Numbered from the stretch's first letter, positions 15,509 to 25,146 are shown. The stretch is DNA of 64,000 bases from Calothrix sp. NIES-2100 (GCF_002368195.1 NZ_AP018178.1:7762645-7826644); one strand, 5' to 3'. Numbers and translations are program-made. Notes: generated by a model not told the origin, from the letters alone.

Positions 15509-16396
15509 TTGTCTACAAACTTTGATATTGCAGCTTTATTTAAACAATTGAGTTTAAAAGAACGATTACAAACTTACCTAACAGCAATAGCGCGAGAACG
15601 TGATCCCTACATGGCCACGGCTGGACATTTTTTTGTCCAAGAATATATTCGACAGCAATTTGCCCAATGGGGAAGTGTGGAAATCCACACCTTTGAAGCT
15701 GGGGGTAAAACCTGCCAAAATCTCATCTTAAATTTACCTGCTGAAGCTAAACGGCAAAAACGGAATTTGCCACCTATTTTAATTGCTGCGCACTACGATG
15801 GCGTACCGGGAACAGTAGCCGCTGATGATAATGCTACAGGTGTGGCGGTTTTATTGGAATTGGCAAGCAAATTTGCTGTTGAGCCAGCCAGATATCCCAT
15901 AAGGCTGGTAGCTTTTGATATGGAAGAATATGGCTTACTAGGTAGTGCTGACTATGCAGCTTTGTTACGCCAGCAAAAACAACCATTACGCTTGATGTTG
16001 TCTTTAGAAATGCTGGGTTATAAAGATTCTACCCCTGGTAGCCAGAGTTATCCACCCCCGCTAGAACGTTTTTACCCAAATACCGGTGATTTTATTGCTT
16101 TAATTGGGAATCTGCGGACTATACCTGACTTAATTAGCATGAGTCGGAGTATTCGCCAAGTTGGTGTATCTAGTCAGTGGCTACCAGTACCGAATCGAGG
16201 TTTAATTGTGCGGCAAACTAGACTCAGCGATCATGCACCTTTTTGGGATGCAGGTTATCCCGCAATTATGGTTACAGATACGGCATTTTTACGTAATCCA
16301 CATTATCATAAACCGAGTGATGCGATCGCGACTTTAGATTTAGACTTTCTCACAGGTGTATGTGCAGGGCTAGAAATTGCCATTCGGCGGTTATAA
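15509..16396 (+). CDS. M28-family zinc aminopeptidase-like protein
   Basis: A 295-residue protein starting at TTG. Metal-binding stretches of the M28 family are present in order: LIAAHYDGVPGTVAADDNATG (His and bridging Asp, about residues 94-114), FDMEEYGLLGSADYA (catalytic and metal-binding Glu, about 139-153), SDHAPFWDAGYPAIMVTDTA and NPHYHKPSD (last His). The family removes N-terminal residues from peptides; some cyanobacterial relatives are glutaminyl cyclase-like. No signal peptide is seen, so it is probably cytoplasmic. The start is uncertain because a heptamer repeat lies directly upstream and no ribosome-binding site is visible. Confidence 0.85.
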   Translation: MSTNFDIAALFKQLSLKERLQTYLTAIARERDPYMATAGHFFVQEYIRQQFAQWGSVEIHTFEAGGKTCQNLILNLPAEAKRQKRNLPPILIAAHYDGVPGTVAADDNATGVAVLLELASKFAVEPARYPIRLVAFDMEEYGLLGSADYAALLRQQKQPLRLMLSLEMLGYKDSTPGSQSYPPPLERFYPNTGDFIALIGNLRTIPDLISMSRSIRQVGVSSQWLPVPNRGLIVRQTRLSDHAPFWDAGYPAIMVTDTAFLRNPHYHKPSDAIATLDLDFLTGVCAGLEIAIRRL

Positions 16397-16399
16397 CCC

Positions 16400-17335
16400 C
16401 TAGTTTCCCAGGCTAAAATCTTCGGCATTGCTAAAATTGCTAGACTGCGATCGCGCATTTGGACTTAAGCTAATTAAATCATCGATATTGAGCTTCATTG
16501 TCTTGCAAATCGTATCTAATGGTAAATCGTTAGCATCATAACCAAAAGGGTTTTCTATTTCTAAGCCAATAGCTTCAATACCAAATAAAGTAAAACTGAC
16601 TACAGAAGTAATTATACCAGTCCACCATCCCAGACTACTCACCATTTGAAAGGGTAGCAGCAGGCAGTAAAGTAATAACAGTTGCTTAAGATGAATAGCA
16701 TAAGCAAGTGGCATAGGTGTTCTTAAAATCCGCTCGCAAATTCCTAAATTATCTACCAGAGTATTCAATAGCTCTTGCATAGATATTAACTGGTAGCTAT
16801 TTAGGCAATTACGATTATATTGTCGTTGTAAATAATCGCCAATCCAAAACGCCACCTCTATGGGAGGATTATTCATAATCTTTAGTTCCAAATACATCGA
16901 AGATGGCATTAATTCTCGTAATTCATGGTTTACGGGTTCCCCTCGTAAATGTAATTTGATTGCTACAGCAAAAGCGACTAATAGATATAAAGCTGTTTTT
17001 TTATCTTTTCTATCCTCTGGGGAAATTTCATCAACACTCACCCAGATTTGTCGCGCCAAATTCCTGACAGTATTGACTATAGAACCCCAGCTTTTTCTTC
17101 CTTCCCAGAAGCGATCGTATGCTGTATTTGTCCGAAAAACTAGTAATAAACCTAAAACAATACTGGGAATCACACTCCCTAAAATAGGTTGGGAAACGGG
17201 GAATTTAAAATAGTGAAGTATGGAAATAATAGTACCGAAAATTCCACAACATATAACATTTTTAGAAATGGTTTTGAGAACCGACCCTTTAACCTGTAGA
17301 ACGATGGGAAGTTTGAGTTTTTTATCATCCGCCAT
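16400..17335 (-). CDS. Bestrophin-family (UPF0187) membrane channel protein
   Basis: A 311-residue membrane protein. The stretch IVLGLLLVFRTNTAYDRFWEGRKSWG (about residues 60-86) is the bestrophin signature. Hydrophobic helices are seen near residues 25-45, 55-70 and 215-255, and the ending FGIEAIGLEIENPFGYDANDLPLD matches the conserved C-terminal part. Bestrophins are pentameric anion channels; in cyanobacteria and algae relatives have been linked to bicarbonate or chloride movement across thylakoids, but ion specificity cannot be read here. It ends three bases from the convergent peptidase gene. Confidence 0.88.
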   Translation of the reverse strand: MADDKKLKLPIVLQVKGSVLKTISKNVICCGIFGTIISILHYFKFPVSQPILGSVIPSIVLGLLLVFRTNTAYDRFWEGRKSWGSIVNTVRNLARQIWVSVDEISPEDRKDKKTALYLLVAFAVAIKLHLRGEPVNHELRELMPSSMYLELKIMNNPPIEVAFWIGDYLQRQYNRNCLNSYQLISMQELLNTLVDNLGICERILRTPMPLAYAIHLKQLLLLYCLLLPFQMVSSLGWWTGIITSVVSFTLFGIEAIGLEIENPFGYDANDLPLDTICKTMKLNIDDLISLSPNARSQSSNFSNAEDFSLGN

Positions 17336-17463
17336 GCAACTTACCTAAATAACCGTTCACGATTGATATTTTAGAAATGATAACTCTAGGTGTAGCCCAA
17401 TTGACAATGATAATTCTATCGAATGCTGACTATAGCAGTCCTAAATAATTCGCGATCGCTTAA

Positions 17464-17492
17464 ATACCCGACTTCTAGAAGAAGTCGGGTAT
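17464..17492. repeat. Perfect 13-bp-arm hairpin repeat
   Basis: ATACCCGACTTCT (17464-17476) and AGAAGTCGGGTAT (17480-17492) surround a three-base loop. The ACCCGACTTCT palindrome is a common dispersed repeat in filamentous cyanobacteria. No T-run follows, so a terminator role is doubtful. Confidence 0.75.
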
Positions 17493-17606
17493 CTGGAAGA
17501 AGGCTACCTATAGCCTCCTCTAGCAGTGTTTATGTCTCTCGACTGATTAATTACGCTGTCACAGTCAACATAATAATCAGGTATAAAACAGCTGCAAGGA
17601 AAAATC

Positions 17607-17822
17607 ATGACTGAAGACTTCAACAAGGGCGACAAGGTAAAGTGGAATACAGCCCAAGGTGAAACCACTGGCGAGGTTGAGAAAAAATTGACTTCGCCTA
17701 CAGATATCAAAGGACATCATGTCGCTGCTGCTAAAGACAATCCCCAATATTTAGTCAAAAGCGACAAAACTGGGAAAGAAGCTGCTCATAAACCTGATGC
17801 TTTGGAAAATATTGAGGAGTAG
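17607..17822 (+). CDS. DUF2945 family small protein
   Basis: A 71-residue protein, highly charged, starting MTEDFNKGDKVKWNTAQGETTGEVEKKL. It matches the DUF2945 (hypervirulence-associated, TUDOR-like) family, in which GDkVxWxxxxGxxxGxV and YxVkSdktGkeAxHkPxaL are conserved; the latter appears as QYLVKSDKTGKEAAHKPDAL. The molecular function of the family is unknown. The gene lies ten bases before a frameshifted DUF3140 gene; the two families commonly occur side by side, which supports both calls. A clear AAGGAAAAATC ribosome-binding region precedes the ATG. Confidence 0.85.
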   Translation: MTEDFNKGDKVKWNTAQGETTGEVEKKLTSPTDIKGHHVAAAKDNPQYLVKSDKTGKEAAHKPDALENIEE

Positions 17823-17831
17823 TTTGACTTG

Positions 17832-18017
17832 ATGAGTAAAGATGTCAAATCAGCTATCGATGAGTTTTATTCCTCAGTCAACATGACAGCAAAAGAATTG
17901 GAATCTTGGCTGAAGACTGAGGAATCTCAATCTGTAGGGCAAAAAAAGGACGACGATGAATCAATCGGACATAAATCCGTAAGCGCATCGAGGAGTTGTT
18001 TAACTCCTCAGAAGTAA
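17832..18017 (+). pseudogene. DUF3140 family gene broken by a frameshift
   Basis: The frame from ATG 17832 reads MSKDVKSAIDEFYSSVNMTAKELESWLKTEESQSVG, close to the N-terminal half of DUF3140 proteins. After GHKS the frame goes astray (VSASRSCLTPQK, stop). Dropping to the next frame at about 17983 restores KRIEELFNSSE, as expected after GHxSG in the family. This fits loss of one base, probably a G in TCCGTAAG. The remaining downstream part of the family is also missing. A sequencing error is the alternative, but the lost C-terminal part argues for real decay. Confidence 0.65.
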
Positions 18018-18024
18018 CTAGAGT

Positions 18025-18399
18025 TCAGCCAAACCAGTGCGATGGTTCTAATCCAGGCTGAACTTTTTCACATAGATGATGGCTAATCCAATCTGACTTG
18101 TCTTTGAAAATGGAGTAAATTCCTTGATGAATCAAATTTTGGACATGGAGTTGTTGCTCTAAAGGACTACGGGGTCGCTTGTAGTTTAGCAAGCACTCTT
18201 TTTCTGCTTCGTCCAAGGGAAGCCCTTCAGAAATTGTATAAAACAAGCAAGGAATCCGGTTGAGGACAAAGGCTATTAACTCTTGGCGCAAGTCAGGAAT
18301 TGCAAAAGCTTGTTGATACGGGTGATATGGATATGTATCTAATACACTTTCAATCTCTCCTAAGACTGTTTGTTGTGTTAAATTAACTACCGTTTTCAT
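18025..18399 (-). CDS. ComFB-like small protein
   Basis: A 124-residue protein from ATG 18399, which has an AAAGGAG ribosome-binding site nine bases upstream; a longer frame opens at 18480 but lacks one. The segment EIESVLDTYPYHPYQQAFAIPDLRQELIAFVLNRIPCLFYTISEG resembles the late-competence ComFB family, in which a helix, then ..dviAyaLNRlPplYatsE, is conserved; relatives in cyanobacteria bind cyclic dinucleotides. The similarity is partial and by eye. The C-terminal half (LEQQLHVQNLIHQGIYSIF) is helical and has no assigned role. Confidence 0.5.
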   Translation of the reverse strand: MKTVVNLTQQTVLGEIESVLDTYPYHPYQQAFAIPDLRQELIAFVLNRIPCLFYTISEGLPLDEAEKECLLNYKRPRSPLEQQLHVQNLIHQGIYSIFKDKSDWISHHLCEKVQPGLEPSHWFG

Positions 18400-18480
18400 A
18401 AATTTCATCTCCTTTATTATCCAGTCAATAACTTGTACATGAGCAAATTTTCTAGGCGGTAACTTTGACAAAAGAACCAC

Positions 18481-19535
18481 CTACAAGTGATTTACATTAA
18501 GAGATGGCCAAACCCTGAATCTAAAATGCTATCTCGGTAAAATTATTAAACATCTATGTGCTGTCTATGCAAAAGTTAAAAGTTATACTTAATACCAGTA
18601 GAACCTTTAGAAACAGCACTTACTACAGTGGGAATGTACCGATGTTTTGTCTATCTAACTTTAATTATTCCAAATTTTCAATTTAGTATCAGGAAACTAC
18701 ACAAAACGCAGCATAAGTTTTTAGGGATCAATTCGTTTGCTCAAAAAATTGAATTGATTGTTGCCAAATCTTAACCAACCTTAACATTATCTGGAAGCTA
18801 CAAAGAAAGGTAGAGAGCATCAGGAAAGAACTATCAATACAAACTGTAGTTTTGGGTTGAGCAGCCAACTCTAAAAACCCGAATTCGCAATATATGACAC
18901 GAGAACCAAAGCGTCTATAGCCTAAGTCCCTACCTTTAAAAGAACTTCCACAAAGCAGTGGCTTCTCTGCCATGAACATAGCTGCTTTTGGAAATGACTG
19001 ATGGAATTAACTGTACTTCTTACTAACCGATTTTGATATTTGAATTCCTGAGCCGAGAAAGATTATTGTTTTGTACATTCATTTAGCAAATTCCTAAATT
19101 AGTAACTTACTATACTGAAAAACCAGTCTATTCATAGATACACTGATTCGGGAAAAAAGTTGAAAAAGTTAACAGTAAGTAAAAGCATGTACTACAGGGG
19201 ATTATTAATTTCAAAAGTAACAGCTATGCCCTAAAAAATCGTAAATTCCCTGATAATCCTCCACTTCTTTTATACTTTAGTAAAAAAATAATTTGTAATC
19301 TTTACTTTTTATATATTTTTGTTACAAAAACTGATAAATATCAATGATAGCAACTATAAAAATGATGGCGACAAATGGATTCATCTCAGGGACTAGCAAG
19401 AAATAAATTATCCAGAGGAAGCAGATGAGGAATCATCTGATGATCTCTTCACTTTCACTCATTGGATCATTTAATATCGGCAATTAACCAAAAAAACCTG
19501 TCTCAATAGTCTAGAGACTTGCCCACAAGCCAGAT
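18481..19535. other. Long intergenic region, no convincing gene
   Basis: About 1.05 kb between the ComFB-like gene and the sensor kinase. It is AT-rich with frequent stops. One 83-codon frame on the minus strand (18728-18979) has an odd composition and no ribosome-binding site, and was not accepted. No repeat family of the window is present. Confidence 0.5.
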
Positions 19536-20864
19536 CTAAATCGGCAGAGTGATGATAAACGATGTACCCTGACCAGGGATTGACAGGCAATTAATTTGTC
19601 CATTGTGTTTATTGACGATAATCTGGTGGCTGATAGCTAATCCTAGCCCTGTTCCCTTGCCTACAGGCTTGGTTGTAAACGATGGCTCAAAAATTCGAGC
19701 TTTCACTTCTGGAAGCATTCCTGGGCCGTTATCTTGGATGCAAATGGTTACAGTTTCTTTGTGGGTATCAACAGATGTAGTGATAGTGATAGTCTTTGCT
19801 TGGGCAACTACCTGTTGAGCAGAGTGCTTGCGATCGCATTCTTCAAATGCATCAATAGCATTGGCGATGATATTCATGAATACCTGGTTTAGCTGTCCAG
19901 GATAGCAAGTTATCGGGGGTAATTCACTATATTGTGTGACAACTTCGATTTTAGAGCGATGTCTATCGACAAGCCGCTTCGCGTCTACGCCATTGCCCTT
20001 GAGCCGATGTTTTAATAGCATTAAGGTGCTATTGATGCCTTCATGAATTTGATATTCTATTTTAGATGAGATATCCGAACGCGCAAAAGTTCTCAGTGAT
20101 AGGCTCATTTCCTTCAGGCGATCAATTCCTTGAGCCATTGATGCCAGCAATTTGGGTAGATCCTGAGTAATATAATCTAAATCGATTTCATCAACTAGCT
20201 CATCAATATCCTGATCTCGATGAGGTAACTTTTCCTGATAGAGATGTATCAGGCGCAGTAAATCGTTAACATATTGCTCAATATGAGAACAATTGCCGCT
20301 AATAAAACCAACCGGATTATTAATTTCATGCCCAATACCAGCAACTAGTTGTCCTAAGGTGGACATCTTCTCACTTTGGATGAGTTGTAATTGGGTTTGT
20401 TGTAACTCTCGTACAGATTGAGTTAATTGGGCGGTACGTTCTTGCACCCGTTGTTCTAATGTTCGTGTGAGATGGGAAATTTTCAGGTGTAACTTTAATC
20501 GGGCTATGACTTCTTCTTGTTGGAAAGGTTTGGTAATATAATCAACCGCACCAATTTCCAGCCCTTTGACTTTGTCTGTCGCATCAGCTAAGGCAGTCAT
20601 AAAAATGACCGGAGTATTTTGCGTATGGGGATTAGCTTTCAGCCGGCGGCAAGTTTCAAACCCATCAATACCTGGCATCATCACATCCAGGAGAATGAGA
20701 TCGGGATGGGCGTATTCTGTTTGTTCAATCGCCGATTCTCCATCTGTAGCCATGAGTGCTTTCCAGCCACATCCAAGAATCGCTTCTGACAGCACTTTAA
20801 GATTGTTGGGATTATCATCCACCAAAAGGATATGCATTGGTTTTGTAAGCGGATCGGCGATCAT
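19536..20864 (-). CDS. Response regulator-histidine kinase hybrid
   Basis: A 442-residue soluble protein. The N-terminal receiver (about residues 10-125) has LLVDDNPNNLKVLSEAI and the phospho-acceptor region LILLDVMMPGIDGFETC. A coiled coil (about 130-165) leads to a histidine kinase core with STLGQLVAGIGHEINNPVGFISGN (His about 181) and the ATP-binding motifs DNGPGM and GKGTGLGLAIS. Input must come from another kinase because no sensor domain is present. Its start overlaps the stop of the CHASE2 kinase by four bases, so the two are likely coupled partners. Residues GVDAKRLV before HRSKIEV are encoded by a dispersed repeat and seem inserted. Confidence 0.9.
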   Translation of the reverse strand: MIADPLTKPMHILLVDDNPNNLKVLSEAILGCGWKALMATDGESAIEQTEYAHPDLILLDVMMPGIDGFETCRRLKANPHTQNTPVIFMTALADATDKVKGLEIGAVDYITKPFQQEEVIARLKLHLKISHLTRTLEQRVQERTAQLTQSVRELQQTQLQLIQSEKMSTLGQLVAGIGHEINNPVGFISGNCSHIEQYVNDLLRLIHLYQEKLPHRDQDIDELVDEIDLDYITQDLPKLLASMAQGIDRLKEMSLSLRTFARSDISSKIEYQIHEGINSTLMLLKHRLKGNGVDAKRLVDRHRSKIEVVTQYSELPPITCYPGQLNQVFMNIIANAIDAFEECDRKHSAQQVVAQAKTITITTSVDTHKETVTICIQDNGPGMLPEVKARIFEPSFTTKPVGKGTGLGLAISHQIIVNKHNGQINCLSIPGQGTSFIITLPI

Positions 20865-23668
20865 TGATGTGACTCCGTTGTGACAAAAGATTTTAGGAAT
20901 TTACGGATTTTTGCGGTTTGAAAATTGCTAGTGAGTTTACTTAACTCAGTTGCAAAAGCATCTAGCTGGCTATTTTGCTGCATTAGCTCTTCTATAATTC
21001 CCTCTATTGTCGGAATATCTCCCATCATTGCCAAATGATACAGTTGTTGCAACACTTCTTGTGATGGTAGAACTAATTCAGCCTCGCCTGTCTCCTGAGA
21101 TTGGGAAGATGAGGTTACAGATGCAGATTCAGCATAAATCCACTCAACTTTGAGCAGTAATAGCAGTGCATTAAATAGTTCATCAATTTGTAGGGGTTTG
21201 GGTAAAAATGCTGTTGCTCCTGCTTGTAAACTGCGTTGGCGATTTTCCTCGAAGACGCTAGCAGTAGAAACAATAATCGGAATATTAGAAGTTTGCGGAT
21301 TTTCTTGTAAGTGAACCATGAGTTCAAAGCCATCCATATTCGGCATGGCTAAATCCAACAAAATCACATCTGGGTGATGTTCATTTGCCATTTCTAGCCC
21401 CTGTTTACCATCGGTTGCTTCCAGAGTTTGACAGCCAATTCCTTGCAGCAAACTTGTCAACATTGAACGGTGGTTAATATCATCATCGACGATGAGAATT
21501 TGCGGTGTACTACCCCGAATGCCGATGATTTTCTGATGAGTTGGGCTAAGTGCGCCGATCTGCCAATCGTGGGAAACTGGGACTGGAACTGTCAATTCTA
21601 GCCAAAAAAGACTACCTTCACCCAAGTGACTCTGCACCTGAATTTGACTTTCCATCAATGTTGCAATTTTTTGACTGATTGCTAATCCTAAGCCAGTACC
21701 TTCAGATTTTCGCCCAGCTTCGCCTACTTGCTCAAAGGGCAAAAAGATTTTTTCTAGTTGGTCTGGGGACATCCCAATACCTGTATCTTCAATCTGAAAG
21801 CGAATCTTCTGGTGTGTCATTTGTCCATTGTCATTTGTCATTTGTTTCAATTCTTGACCAATGACTAATGACGAATGACTAATGACTTCTACTTTGAAAG
21901 TGACGCTACCGTTGTCTGTGAATTTGATAGCATTGCCTAGTAAGTTGATTAACACTTGCCTGAGCCGCTTTTCATCAACTTGAATGGCAATTGGTAAGTG
22001 ATCGTCTATGAATATGTTAAATCCAATCCCTTTCTGCTCAGCGCGGATACTACAAATTTCGGTGACACCATGTAAAAAGCTGGACAAATTTACAGTATTC
22101 GCCACTAATTCTAATTTACGCGCTTCAATTTTTGAGAGGTCGAGAATATCATTAATCAGCATCAGGAGATGTGTCCCACATTGGTAGATAATGCTGACAC
22201 CTTCCAGGTTTTTCTTGGTCATGTTGGGTGCTGTTTCTAGCACCTTAGCAAAACCCAAAATGCCATTGAGTGGTGTGCGTAACTCATGACTCATATTGGC
22301 GAGAAACTCGCTTTTAGCTTGGTTAGCAGCATCAGCAGCTTGCTTAGCTTCTAGCAGTTCATGTGTTCGCTCTTCCACTTTGAACTCTAGAGTTTTGGAA
22401 TAATCCAAAAGTTGATTGTTAGCAATTTCCAGTTGCTGATTTGATTCTTCTAGGCGTTGTTGTTTATAAGCATTAGTGGTGGCAATTACAGCGCTGATGA
22501 ATGCAGCTAAAGCAGGTGTGACTGGAATCAAAATCCCATCCAAGAACAGCCCATAGCCACCAGCCAGACATAGGCCACTGATACCAACAGTTGCCCAGAG
22601 AATTTTACCCCCAGGAATCCGCAGCTTGCTACTAGATAACAACCAACTACCACCGGAACCGATGACAGACCAAAATACAATCCACAGTGACAGAGAAATG
22701 CCGGAAACTCCATGCAAGGTTCCTTTGCCTGTTTTTGCCCCTGTTACCAATTGATGGGCAATATTGGCATGAATCACAACACCAGGCGTAGGTTTTTGCG
22801 CAGATAACCAGGAAGAGAAAGGGGTACTGAAAAAATCATTGGTACTCGAAGCAAACGAACCAATAAACACCATGCGATCGCGCATCAGGTTGACGGGAAT
22901 TCGTCCGGCTAAGACATCGCGCATCGCCACTGTGCAAAATGCGGCTTCGGAACCATGCCAATTGAGGAGAATTTGATAGCCGCCTAAATCAGCATCCGCA
23001 TAGCCTGCTTCCTGATTGCTCAGTGGCTGATAAATTGCTTTGCCTAATTGAAACTTTTGCTGCTGGGGGTTAATACTTTCTAAGGTAATTTTATCAGCTT
23101 CCAGGTACTTGAGCGCCACCATAGTTGCTAAACCCGCTTTGAGTGTGCCTTGCTCTTTGGCATCAACTGCTGTCAACAAAGCACGGCGCACAAAGCGATC
23201 GCCATCTAACACCAAATCGGCTAATCCTACTTGATCGAGTTTCTTTAATTCCGGCGGCGGCTTGACACGTTCCCCGGTGATTTTCTCCACACCAATTAAA
23301 TTGGGAGTGGTGCGGAAGATTTTCACTAGTTGCTCATGTCCGCTTCCTTCTGGTAAATCTCGATAGAGATCCAAGCCAATGGCTCTCGGCTGCTGCGCCC
23401 GAACTTTTTCTATTAATTTTGCTAATGCCCAATCTGGAACTGGCCATTTACGCACCGATTGGATATCGCGCTCATCAATGGTGACAATGACAATTTCATC
23501 AGCGATCGTTTCTGGCGATCGCTGACGAACCCATTCATCGCGAATTTTCCATTCTAGTAAATTGAAAAATCCCAACGACTGCCCGACAATTACAATCAAG
23601 GCAACACTGGGAGTAATAATCAAAATACTACGAGTGCGTTGGATTATGCTCTGGAATTTGCGCCACAT
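20861..23668 (-). CDS. CHASE2-domain hybrid sensor histidine kinase
   Basis: A 935-residue membrane kinase from ATG 23668 (MWRKFQSIIQRTRS); an earlier in-frame start would translate a G/C-rich low-complexity repeat. Order: one TM helix (about 17-37), an extracellular CHASE2 sensor (about 45-320, with AIGLDLYRDLPEGSG and MVFIGSFASSTNDFFSTPF), three TM helices (about 340-435), a coiled coil, HisKA (FLANMSHELRTPLNGILGFAK), HATPase (DTGIGMSPDQLEKIF, GTGLGLAIS), a receiver (ILIVDDDINHRSML, VILLDLAMPNMDGFE) and a helical C-terminus. The ligand is unknown. It overlaps the next kinase gene. A segment of about 24 residues in the ATPase domain is repeat-encoded. Confidence 0.92.
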   Translation of the reverse strand: MWRKFQSIIQRTRSILIITPSVALIVIVGQSLGFFNLLEWKIRDEWVRQRSPETIADEIVIVTIDERDIQSVRKWPVPDWALAKLIEKVRAQQPRAIGLDLYRDLPEGSGHEQLVKIFRTTPNLIGVEKITGERVKPPPELKKLDQVGLADLVLDGDRFVRRALLTAVDAKEQGTLKAGLATMVALKYLEADKITLESINPQQQKFQLGKAIYQPLSNQEAGYADADLGGYQILLNWHGSEAAFCTVAMRDVLAGRIPVNLMRDRMVFIGSFASSTNDFFSTPFSSWLSAQKPTPGVVIHANIAHQLVTGAKTGKGTLHGVSGISLSLWIVFWSVIGSGGSWLLSSSKLRIPGGKILWATVGISGLCLAGGYGLFLDGILIPVTPALAAFISAVIATTNAYKQQRLEESNQQLEIANNQLLDYSKTLEFKVEERTHELLEAKQAADAANQAKSEFLANMSHELRTPLNGILGFAKVLETAPNMTKKNLEGVSIIYQCGTHLLMLINDILDLSKIEARKLELVANTVNLSSFLHGVTEICSIRAEQKGIGFNIFIDDHLPIAIQVDEKRLRQVLINLLGNAIKFTDNGSVTFKVEVISHSSLVIGQELKQMTNDNGQMTHQKIRFQIEDTGIGMSPDQLEKIFLPFEQVGEAGRKSEGTGLGLAISQKIATLMESQIQVQSHLGEGSLFWLELTVPVPVSHDWQIGALSPTHQKIIGIRGSTPQILIVDDDINHRSMLTSLLQGIGCQTLEATDGKQGLEMANEHHPDVILLDLAMPNMDGFELMVHLQENPQTSNIPIIVSTASVFEENRQRSLQAGATAFLPKPLQIDELFNALLLLLKVEWIYAESASVTSSSQSQETGEAELVLPSQEVLQQLYHLAMMGDIPTIEGIIEELMQQNSQLDAFATELSKLTSNFQTAKIRKFLKSFVTTESHQ

Positions 23669-23837
23669 ATTTGCGCCATAGGTTAGGGAGTAGGGGGCAG
23701 GGGGGCAGGGGGGACAAGGGAGATGATGGAGATGAGGGAGATGAGGGAGTGTGGGGAGTTTTCTTCCCCATCTCCCCTCTCCTCCCCATCTCCCCCATCT
23801 CTTACCCAATGCCCAATGCCCCATGCCCCAATTTTTA

Positions 23838-24956
23838 TTAATTCGTAGATACTGCTATGTTTGCTGTCGCAATATCTTTCAAGCTTACTGAGGAGAGGAG
23901 TTCCTCCCATTGCTTAGTAAGATTCACATCGGTGGGTTGGGCACTGTGTAGGGCTGCAAGTGTTTCCACGCAGTCATACCAAACGCCGTTTTGACCAAAA
24001 GCTGCTGCCCGTTTGAGTGCATCTTCTTGCTGCATTGCTGCTGCTAACTCAGCACTAGGCTGGATGCGCTGAATCCAACCATCAACATAAGGTGTACTGG
24101 GGCTGAGTTGTCCATCAACTTTGATAGCCAAAAACCAATGGTAGTTTTTCCCTACGGCTAATGCGGGTGCATCGGCTGGTAATTTGACTGCGATTACTCC
24201 GGCTTTCCCCGCAATGGGAATGGTCATTTGATGCTGTGTATTGCCAGCTTCATCCTTGAGGCTAAACACAGCTTCTTCTGCATTAGAAGCAGGGAGATAG
24301 ACCAGAATTGTGGGATGTTCCGACACCGTTGTGCCATAGAAGTTCTCGGGTAGGAGTGCAATTAAGGCTGCTGGGCCTGCTGCGCCTACATTTGCAGGAT
24401 TTAAGTAGTAAGTACCAAGGCGAGAAGCTCCACTACTTGTCTGTTGAGGAGTGCCTTTACCTGCTGCGGGTGTAAATAGCTCACCTCGGGAGGCTCCTCC
24501 CGCTGCTTGTTGGGGCGCTCCCTTGCCTGTGGCTGGTGTAAATAGTTCACCTCGCGAAGCTCCTCCCGCTGCTTGTTGGGGCGCTCCCTTGCCTGTGGCT
24601 GGTGTAAACAGGCTACCTCGCGAAGCTCCTCCACTTGCTTGTTGGGGTGTGCCCTTGCCTGTGGCTGGTGTAAACAGGCTACCTCGCGAAGCTCCTCCAG
24701 TGGCTTGGCTGGGAGAACCTTTTCCATCTCTCGGTGTAAATAAACTACCACGGGAAGCTCCTCCGGTTGCTTGGCTGGGAGCGCCTTTTCCAGAAGCAGG
24801 TATAAAGAAACTACCACGGGAAGCTCCCCCGGTTGATTGGCTGGGAGCACCATTGTTAGTTGGTGGGGTAAATTTCACAGCATGGGCACTATTCCATGTA
24901 CTGCTAGCCAGTAGAGCAATGATGCTCAATGTACTAGCTAAATATCGACGTTTCAT
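23838..24956 (-). CDS. DUF928 secreted protein with tandem 21-residue repeats
   Basis: A 372-residue exported protein. Residues 1-26 (MKRRYLASTLSIIALLASS and on, ending SAHA) form a signal peptide. Residues of about 35-175 are seven copies of a 21-residue unit with the core GASRGSLFTPATGKG, APQQA or APSQATG. The DUF928 domain (about 180-320) includes ALIALLPENFYGTTVSEHPTI and YHWFLAIKVDGQLSPSTPYVDGWI. The family's function is unknown, but its genes often neighbour CHAT and CHASE2 genes in cyanobacteria, as here. The near-identical repeats mean open frames on other strands, which I do not take as genes. It lies between the CHASE2 kinase and the TPR-CHAT gene on the same strand. Confidence 0.85.
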   Translation of the reverse strand: MKRRYLASTLSIIALLASSTWNSAHAVKFTPPTNNGAPSQSTGGASRGSFFIPASGKGAPSQATGGASRGSLFTPRDGKGSPSQATGGASRGSLFTPATGKGTPQQASGGASRGSLFTPATGKGAPQQAAGGASRGELFTPATGKGAPQQAAGGASRGELFTPAAGKGTPQQTSSGASRLGTYYLNPANVGAAGPAALIALLPENFYGTTVSEHPTILVYLPASNAEEAVFSLKDEAGNTQHQMTIPIAGKAGVIAVKLPADAPALAVGKNYHWFLAIKVDGQLSPSTPYVDGWIQRIQPSAELAAAMQQEDALKRAAAFGQNGVWYDCVETLAALHSAQPTDVNLTKQWEELLSSVSLKDIATANIAVSTN

Positions 24957-25146
24957 GATGTTGCACCTTAGGTGAGAAAAAGTAATACTAAGTAGGCTGA
25001 TTCTGATTGTGGGGAGAAGCTGGAAAATAACTTTACTTAAAAGTCAAATGAGTAAATACTTAACTAGTAATATACATTAATCATGACTTTTAAATTGTAA
25101 AAAAATATGCAATTTTACCAAGTGTTTTTTATGTAAAATTACGTAT

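Noticed and set aside
18728..18979. 83-codon minus-strand frame in the long gap before the sensor kinase.
   Set aside because: It has no ribosome-binding site, an erratic composition and no recognisable motif.
23669..23824. Upstream extension of the CHASE2 kinase reading frame.
   Set aside because: The 52 extra residues (GRWGGEGRWG and PCPPCPPAP) translate a G/C-rich repeat tract; ATG 23668 leads straight into the first TM helix.
24451..24975. Open frame on the plus strand opposite the DUF928 repeats.
   Set aside because: It is the antisense reading of near-identical 63-bp repeats.
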